A stretch of 9,912 bases of DNA from Desulfuromonadales bacterium (lineage in GTDB: Bacteria; Desulfobacterota; Desulfuromonadia; Desulfuromonadales; JACZKF01): positions 1 to 9,912 of the forward strand of contig JACZKF010000390.1 in the NCBI GenBank assembly GCA_014860175.1, written 5' to 3'. Position 1 is the first letter of the stretch. Each line of letters begins with the position of its first letter. A program made the translations under genes and the position numbers. The notes below the pieces were generated by a model, which worked only from the letters and a program-made list of their open reading frames with translations, did not search any database and was not told the origin of the DNA. Below, piece by piece: positions 6,901 through 9,912 of this stretch.

Positions 6901-7044
6901 ACCTTTCTCACCCTGGCGGTGACCCCGGTCATCTACTCCTACCTCGACCAGTTCAGCCGCTGGCACCTGTTTACCCGGGTGAAGGGGTGGTTGATGGCCA
7001 GGGACGAAGAGCGAAGCGAAACCAAAGGGGCGGGAGCGCCATGA
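3931..7044 (+). CDS. RND multidrug efflux permease, HAE1 (AcrB-like) family
   Basis: A full-length 1037-residue inner-membrane proton/drug antiporter. It opens with the typical SIKRPVTATM and TM1, then SRLGVSLYPDID. The first large periplasmic porter/docking domain follows, then TM2-6 from about residue 335. TM4 has GLVIDDAIVMVEN with Asp403 and Asp404, equivalent to the AcrB proton-relay Asp407/408. TM10 has LATKNGILLIDYTN with Lys917, equivalent to AcrB Lys940. The second periplasmic domain lies between the two membrane halves. All relay residues are present, so an active pump is expected. The ribosome binding site GAGGGAG (3918-3924) lies inside the end of the adaptor gene, and the 3-base gap implies one mRNA. 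The hydrophobic-and-amphiphilic (HAE1) class is clear; drug, solvent or lipid substrates cannot be told apart. No TolC-type gene or TetR regulator is in the window. A nine-G run occurs at 5735-5743. Confidence 0.96.
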   Translation: MFLSDISIKRPVTATMLVMSLVIFGVLSFSRLGVSLYPDIDEPVVTVTTVWQNARPEEVDNEITDILEDAISGVSGVKHIVSQSMEGRSRIAIEFELSKDIDVAAQEVRDKVSARLRRLPADADVPIIDKLDVNAQPIMWLAVTGQRAIEELTRIAEVQIRPVLQKIEGVGEVSVGGGREKQIQIRLFRERLAAYRLGVDEVIAAIQRQHLEIPGGKIDSREKEFLIRTVGQFETAEAFNELIVTHRDGVPIRLGLLGYAEAGRDEARPAGRFTQSEGSYQTAALRVTPRSGANEVAIAQGVKKALPVIRLMLPEGVQIHIATDTTRFIEQSIREIQWQLVLGGFAAALVILLFLQNIRTTLISAVAIPTSIIATFACVQTFGFTLNNMTMLGMVMAVGLVIDDAIVMVENIFRHRSLGKGAMQAAFAGSAEIAFAIISTSLALAGVFLPVAFMGGMVGRYFFEFAVTVAFAVACSSFVALTVIPMLCSRFLNLGSPNLGVFRVFDRGMSWGSAVYRTWMHRFLCHRLLVVGLALAALIGGGWMFALLGQEFITEEDQSRFMVRLQTPLSYSAEKTDEVLRRVETKLREVPEVSHFFAFTGWGGANRASAFVTLVPRNERSRSQKEIQSELRQFLRQLPDVRGNATAISPLGGGQRNEAIQLVLQGPDIAVLDNLSRELMAGLEADPSYSGVTRDLEIGKPEVRVRIDREKAAEAGISVQDIATAVGALVGGVEVATFREGGKSYDVRLRLQAEQRQLPGDVQRLYLRSGSGELLDLSGFVTLEEGVGPSVINRLDRQRSATIYANLEGGKLLGTAMPEVRAMASSLLPEGYATKFAGQAETFGETGRYVLFAFLLATLLTYMVLAAQFESFSQPFAIMMGLPLSFIGAFGLLLLLGNTLNLFSMIGLVLLIGLATKNGILLIDYTNQLRQRGLPLNEALVEAGATRLRPILMTAISTVAGVLPVALGLGEGSESRQPMAVAIAGGMLSSTFLTLAVTPVIYSYLDQFSRWHLFTRVKGWLMARDEERSETKGAGAP
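5735..5743 (+). repeat. nine-G homopolymer inside the RND permease gene
   Basis: The codons TGG GGG GGG GCC give an uninterrupted run of nine G, encoding a Trp-Gly-Gly-Ala segment in the second periplasmic domain. It is the longest homopolymer I noticed; seven-G runs occur in recG, the adaptor and elsewhere in the permease. Slippage here would truncate the pump. It is in frame in this sequence. Confidence 0.8.
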
Positions 7045-7394
7045 AAAACAACTCTCGCCCCGTCTACTCCTCCGAACAGGGGCGGCTTTGTCCCGCCTGC
7101 GGCCAGATCAAAAGCGCCTGCATCTGCCGACAAACTTCGTCGGCGCCCGCCGGCGACGGCATCGTCCGGATCCGGCGCGAGTCGAAGGGGAGGGGAGGCA
7201 AAACGGTGACCGTCGTCACCGGCATCCCCCTGGAGTCCGAAGCGCTCAAGGCGCTGACCGGCGAGCTCAAACGCCGCTGCGGCACCGGCGGCACGGTGAA
7301 GGACGGAGTAGTGGAAATCCAGGGGGATCACGCCGTGCTGCTGCAGGCCGAACTGCAACAGCGCGGCTACAAGGTCAAACGGGCAGGCGGGTGA
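7041..7394 (+). CDS. yciH: SUI1/eIF1-family translation factor YciH
   Basis: The 117-residue product resembles E. coli YciH from end to end: RPVYSSEQGR near the start, GDGIVRIRRESKGRGGKTV, then RRCGTGGTVKDGVVEIQGD and the terminal YKVKRAGG. The SUI1 fold covers about residues 41-117; family members affect start-codon selection and, in E. coli, have been linked to translation control under stress. Unlike the E. coli protein it carries an N-terminal Cys cluster, CPACG (Cys17, Cys20) plus CIC (Cys27, Cys29), probably a zinc site, as in many homologues outside the enterics. The start is the ATG of an ATGA overlap with the permease stop, with GGGAG at 7032-7036; an upstream in-frame start at 6987 would lie inside the permease and add an unrelated tail. 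The overlap implies translational coupling to the pump. It ends the operon. Confidence 0.95.
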   Translation: MKNNSRPVYSSEQGRLCPACGQIKSACICRQTSSAPAGDGIVRIRRESKGRGGKTVTVVTGIPLESEALKALTGELKRRCGTGGTVKDGVVEIQGDHAVLLQAELQQRGYKVKRAGG

Positions 7395-7409
7395 GCGCGA
7401 TCCGCTTTC

Positions 7410-7446
7410 CTGCAGGACATGAGTTGAAGTATTTTCTTAACTGCAG
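7410..7446. terminator. weak hairpin between convergent yciH and AdoMet synthetase genes
   Basis: The 71-base gap has CTGCAG at 7410-7415 and 7441-7446, which can pair, and an inner AT-rich stem GTTGAAG (7423-7429)/CTTAAC (7436-7441) with one bulged G; the two stems share base 7441 and are alternatives at that point. No T tract follows in either direction. A terminator is expected here, but this candidate is poor. Confidence 0.25.
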
Positions 7447-7465
7447 CATACCAACTATCCGCTTT

Positions 7466-8671
7466 TCAACAAATTGTTATCTTCCCTCTGGCCAGGTCGC
7501 GACAGAGCTGGCCGATGCTGGCCAACTCCTCGCCCAGGATCTCCTCGGCCCGGGGAGCGATGTGCGCCAGCGCTATTTGCGGATGCGACACTAGCTGGAT
7601 GGCCGCCAGCGACGGCCGGTCGATGGGGGAACCAATCCGGCTGCCGAGAAACACATAGACCTCCTGCACCCCCTCGATCTTTTCATAGATGCTGCGGGCC
7701 GCCCGATGGGCCAGCACATTGTAGATTTTCCCCACGTGGCTCACGGGATTTTTTCCTGCCACCGCCTCGGTGCCGATGGGCCGTGCCACCGCGATCAAGC
7801 CGTTGACCCGATTGCCCCGACCGACCTGCCCGGAGTCGGCCTCCTCGGCGGAGGTTCCAAGAAGGCTCAGGTAGACCCCTCCCAGTCCTCGCCCCTTGAC
7901 GTCGAGAGCGTTCAACTCGACCTCGGTTTTTTCGAAGCGGGCCAGACCATGGGAAAATTCGGTAATTTCCTTGATGATCTGCTCCTTACGGGCGAAATAG
8001 TCGGCTTCGGAGTCGATCAGCCGGGCGAGAAGAGGCATGGCCACCATCAACTCCAGGTCACTGCCGCGGCGATAGCCCATCACCTTCACGTCTTCCCCGG
8101 TTTCCGGATACGCTTCCTTGAAGGTGGTCGAATTGAGCCAGTGCTCCAGCTTCAGCACCGTCATTTCAGTGGGGCTCAACGGATAGTAGCCGACGGCGGC
8201 CGAGGTGTCGTTGGCCCCCGACACCCCGCCCGATCGAGAGAAGATATCGGTCAGTTCAGCCGAACCGGGGGCCAGAACCACCCGAAAGTCGATATCCCGT
8301 TCCGGATCGACGAACCGCAGGTTCTCCCGCAGCCAACGGCGGGCAGCGTCGACGGCGATGTCGTCGACAGGAATTTTCTTCCCTTCGGCTTCCGTTGTGG
8401 CGCGGTCACCGATGATCAACTCCATCGGCTGCAGCAGTTCACCACCGCCGAACCACTTGTTCACTCGCCCCGCCACCAGCAGCGCCTTGTCGATATTGTG
8501 GTGCAGAACAGCCCCCAGCTCTTCCAGATAGACCGCCGATAAAGCCACGCAAATAGCCTCGGCCACGGCATCGCAGATGGTATCGGGATGCCCCTTGCCT
8601 TTGCGCTCGACGATCTCCATCGGTCGCTGCGCCAGCGGCAATCCCGGCAGCTGTTCGACGATCATCCGCAT
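7466..8671 (-). CDS. mat: methionine adenosyltransferase (S-adenosylmethionine synthetase), archaeal type
   Basis: It makes S-adenosylmethionine from methionine and ATP in the cytoplasm. The 401 residues match the length and motifs of the archaeal-type family (AdoMet_Synthase, COG1812), which is very divergent from bacterial MetK. Visible motifs: VERKGKGHPDTICD at 21-34, LHHNIDKALLVAG at 56-68, SGANDTSAAVGYYPLSPTE at 151-169, then further on GRGLGGVYLSLLGTSAEEAD, GRGNRVNGLI and AGKNPVSHVGKIYN. The ATG at 8671 has AAGGAAG (8677-8683) five bases upstream; a second ATG two codons later is possible but less well placed. It lies 61 bases downstream of the trkH stop on the same strand, so co-transcription is possible, and I see no strong promoter in that gap. 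No key motif is missing. In bacteria this type may replace MetK or sit beside it; which applies cannot be seen here. Confidence 0.95.
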   Translation of the reverse strand: MRMIVEQLPGLPLAQRPMEIVERKGKGHPDTICDAVAEAICVALSAVYLEELGAVLHHNIDKALLVAGRVNKWFGGGELLQPMELIIGDRATTEAEGKKIPVDDIAVDAARRWLRENLRFVDPERDIDFRVVLAPGSAELTDIFSRSGGVSGANDTSAAVGYYPLSPTEMTVLKLEHWLNSTTFKEAYPETGEDVKVMGYRRGSDLELMVAMPLLARLIDSEADYFARKEQIIKEITEFSHGLARFEKTEVELNALDVKGRGLGGVYLSLLGTSAEEADSGQVGRGNRVNGLIAVARPIGTEAVAGKNPVSHVGKIYNVLAHRAARSIYEKIEGVQEVYVFLGSRIGSPIDRPSLAAIQLVSHPQIALAHIAPRAEEILGEELASIGQLCRDLARGKITIC

Positions 8672-8732
8672 TCGATCTTCCTTTCCCTAAGTCACCGCCT
8701 GTGAAGAACTTTCCCGCCCCAATCCGCACCTG

Positions 8733-9912
8733 TCAACCCGGTTTGAAAAGAGGGGGCAAATCAAGCAGCAGGCGGGCTATGCCAGTGAACAGGACGAGGA
8801 ATTCGAGCCGGCCGAAGAACATGCCGAGCATCTCGGTCCAAAGCACGGTGGCCGGGGCATCGACGGCGGTGATGCCACAGGAGAGGCCGACGGTGCCGAG
8901 AGCACTGGCAAATTCGAACAGGCTCTGGCCCAGCGGGTATCCATGGGCGCAAAGGACCAGCGTTCCGGCCACCAACGATCCGAGATATAGAAAAAAGAAG
9001 AGGCTGATGGGGCGCAGCTGAGCGTCGGTGAGAAATCGACGCTCCTCCCCGATCCAGATGGCGGGGGACGTCACTGCCTGCCGGGGGAGGAGAAGCCGGC
9101 GCAACTCCTCGATGACCCCCAGCACCAGGGCAGCGATCCGGAACTGTTTGAGACCGCCGGCAGTCGACCCGGTGCCGCCGCCGATCACCATCAGAACAAT
9201 AATCACCAGCCAGCCAAAATCAGGCCAGTGGCCATAATCCACAGTGGCGAAGCCGGTGGTGGTCAACGCCGAGGTCGCTTCGAAGACGGCGGTCCAAACC
9301 GGAGTCGGAGATGTCCCAGCGGTGACGGCGAAAAACAGCATTCCAGCAGCCAACGGCAAGGTGACGGCCAGCAGCTGCAGCTCGGCATTGCGCAGGACGG
9401 GGCGAAAATGCCCCCGCCAGAGGGCATAGGCGATCAGAAAGTTAAGATTCCCAAGCAGCATCAAAACCACCACCACCGCTTCGACCCCGCCATTTCCCCA
9501 AGCGCCGATGGAGCCTGCCCGGGTCGAAAAACCGCCGGTGGAGAGGGCTGTGAAGGCGTGGTTGACGGCATCGAACCACTCCATGCCGACCAGCCACAGG
9601 GCGCTGCCGCCGGCCAGGGCGTATCCCAGATAGATGCTGAGGACCAAACGAGCCGAGCGGCGGACCTGGGGTACCAGCTGTTCGGCTCGCCCCTCGGCTG
9701 AACTCAGTCCGGTTCCGGCCGGCCCCGCCAGAGCGCTGAGCATGAGAATGGCCAGACCGGCGCCGCCGGCAAACTGCAGGAGGCTGCGAAAAAACAGCAG
9801 CAGCGAGGAGGTGCGGGCCACATCGACGATCGAGAGGCCGGTAGTGGTCCAGCCGCTGGTCGATTCGAACAGACTCAAGGTAAGATCGAGGCCACCGGTC
9901 AGCCAAAAGGGG
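8733..9912 (-). CDS. trkH: TrkH/KtrB-family potassium uptake protein, N-terminus outside window
   Basis: An integral inner-membrane subunit of a K+ uptake system, built from four M1-P-M2 repeats. The 392 residues present contain all four P-loop filters: SGWTTTG (17-25 region), LSTGGFS (about 123-129), LTTTGFA (about 216-222) and LGTVGLS (about 338-344), each with its filter Gly. The third-repeat M2 has GGGTGSTAGGLKQFR (about 244-258), and the C-terminal helix has GMFFGRLEF, typical of the family. The frame is open to the right edge (first whole codon at 9911), so about 100 N-terminal residues are missing; the TTG at 9878 lies just before the first filter and is not a start. TrkH and KtrB cannot be firmly separated from this part. 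Partner TrkA/KtrA, which binds nucleotides and gates the channel, is not downstream; it may lie beyond the edge. The AdoMet synthetase gene follows after 61 bases. Confidence 0.93.
   Translation of the reverse strand, partial: PFWLTGGLDLTLSLFESTSGWTTTGLSIVDVARTSSLLLFFRSLLQFAGGAGLAILMLSALAGPAGTGLSSAEGRAEQLVPQVRRSARLVLSIYLGYALAGGSALWLVGMEWFDAVNHAFTALSTGGFSTRAGSIGAWGNGGVEAVVVVLMLLGNLNFLIAYALWRGHFRPVLRNAELQLLAVTLPLAAGMLFFAVTAGTSPTPVWTAVFEATSALTTTGFATVDYGHWPDFGWLVIIVLMVIGGGTGSTAGGLKQFRIAALVLGVIEELRRLLLPRQAVTSPAIWIGEERRFLTDAQLRPISLFFFLYLGSLVAGTLVLCAHGYPLGQSLFEFASALGTVGLSCGITAVDAPATVLWTEMLGMFFGRLEFLVLFTGIARLLLDLPPLFKPG

Noticed and set aside
7400..7465. Nine-base direct repeat ATCCGCTTT at 7400-7408 and 7457-7465 as an insertion footprint.
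   Set aside because: No inverted ends or transposase remnant lie between the copies; 48 bases of spacer with a chance repeat is the simpler reading.
1..9912. Mobile element, CRISPR array, tRNA or defence island.
   Set aside because: No transposase, integrase, regularly spaced repeats, tRNA-like cloverleaf or defence-type domain was recognised; the genes are housekeeping or efflux genes with even base composition.

Overview
The window is ordinary chromosomal DNA from a GC-rich Gram-negative bacterium. Gram-negative is supported by an RND tripartite pump with a lipid-anchored periplasmic adaptor. The gene mix (RecG, a SUI1/YciH protein with an N-terminal Cys cluster, an archaeal-type AdoMet synthetase, a small Cys-rich protein and a Gly-rich secreted protein) makes me favour a deltaproteobacterial, Desulfuromonas/Geobacter-like lineage. 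That placement is inference from gene content and base composition; there is no rRNA or other marker.

Layout, left to right. (1) 1-926 (+): the 3' part of recG, cut by the window edge. (2) 987-1211 (+): a 74-residue Cys-rich protein with an exactly spaced internal duplication. (3) 1272-1610 (-): a small Gly-rich secreted protein, convergent with the previous gene; a strong hairpin at 1229-1258 lies between them. (4) 1770-2612 (+): an orphan class I SAM methyltransferase with a four-Cys N-terminal cluster, divergent from the secreted protein. (5) 2613-2814: a 202-base gap holding hairpins, a weak promoter candidate and a leader that can fold into mutually exclusive stems, one covering the ribosome binding site. 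(6) 2815-7394 (+): a tight operon of RND adaptor lipoprotein, RND permease and YciH, with a 3-base gap and then a 4-base ATGA overlap. (7) 7466-8671 (-): archaeal-type methionine adenosyltransferase. (8) 8733-9912 (-): a TrkH-type potassium transporter, cut by the right edge, on the same strand as and upstream of the AdoMet synthetase.

How the genes work together: the adaptor and permease should form a proton-driven efflux pump needing a TolC-type channel, which is not encoded here. YciH is translationally coupled to the permease, but a functional link is unproven. The AdoMet synthetase makes the cofactor used by the methyltransferase, but the two are not in one transcription unit.

I see no mobile element, CRISPR array, tRNA, rRNA or recognisable defence system, and no clear undescribed multi-gene system. 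The points most worth a second look are the Cys-rich duplicated protein, the switch-like leader before the pump operon, the coupling of yciH to a pump, and the archaeal-type AdoMet synthetase in a bacterium.
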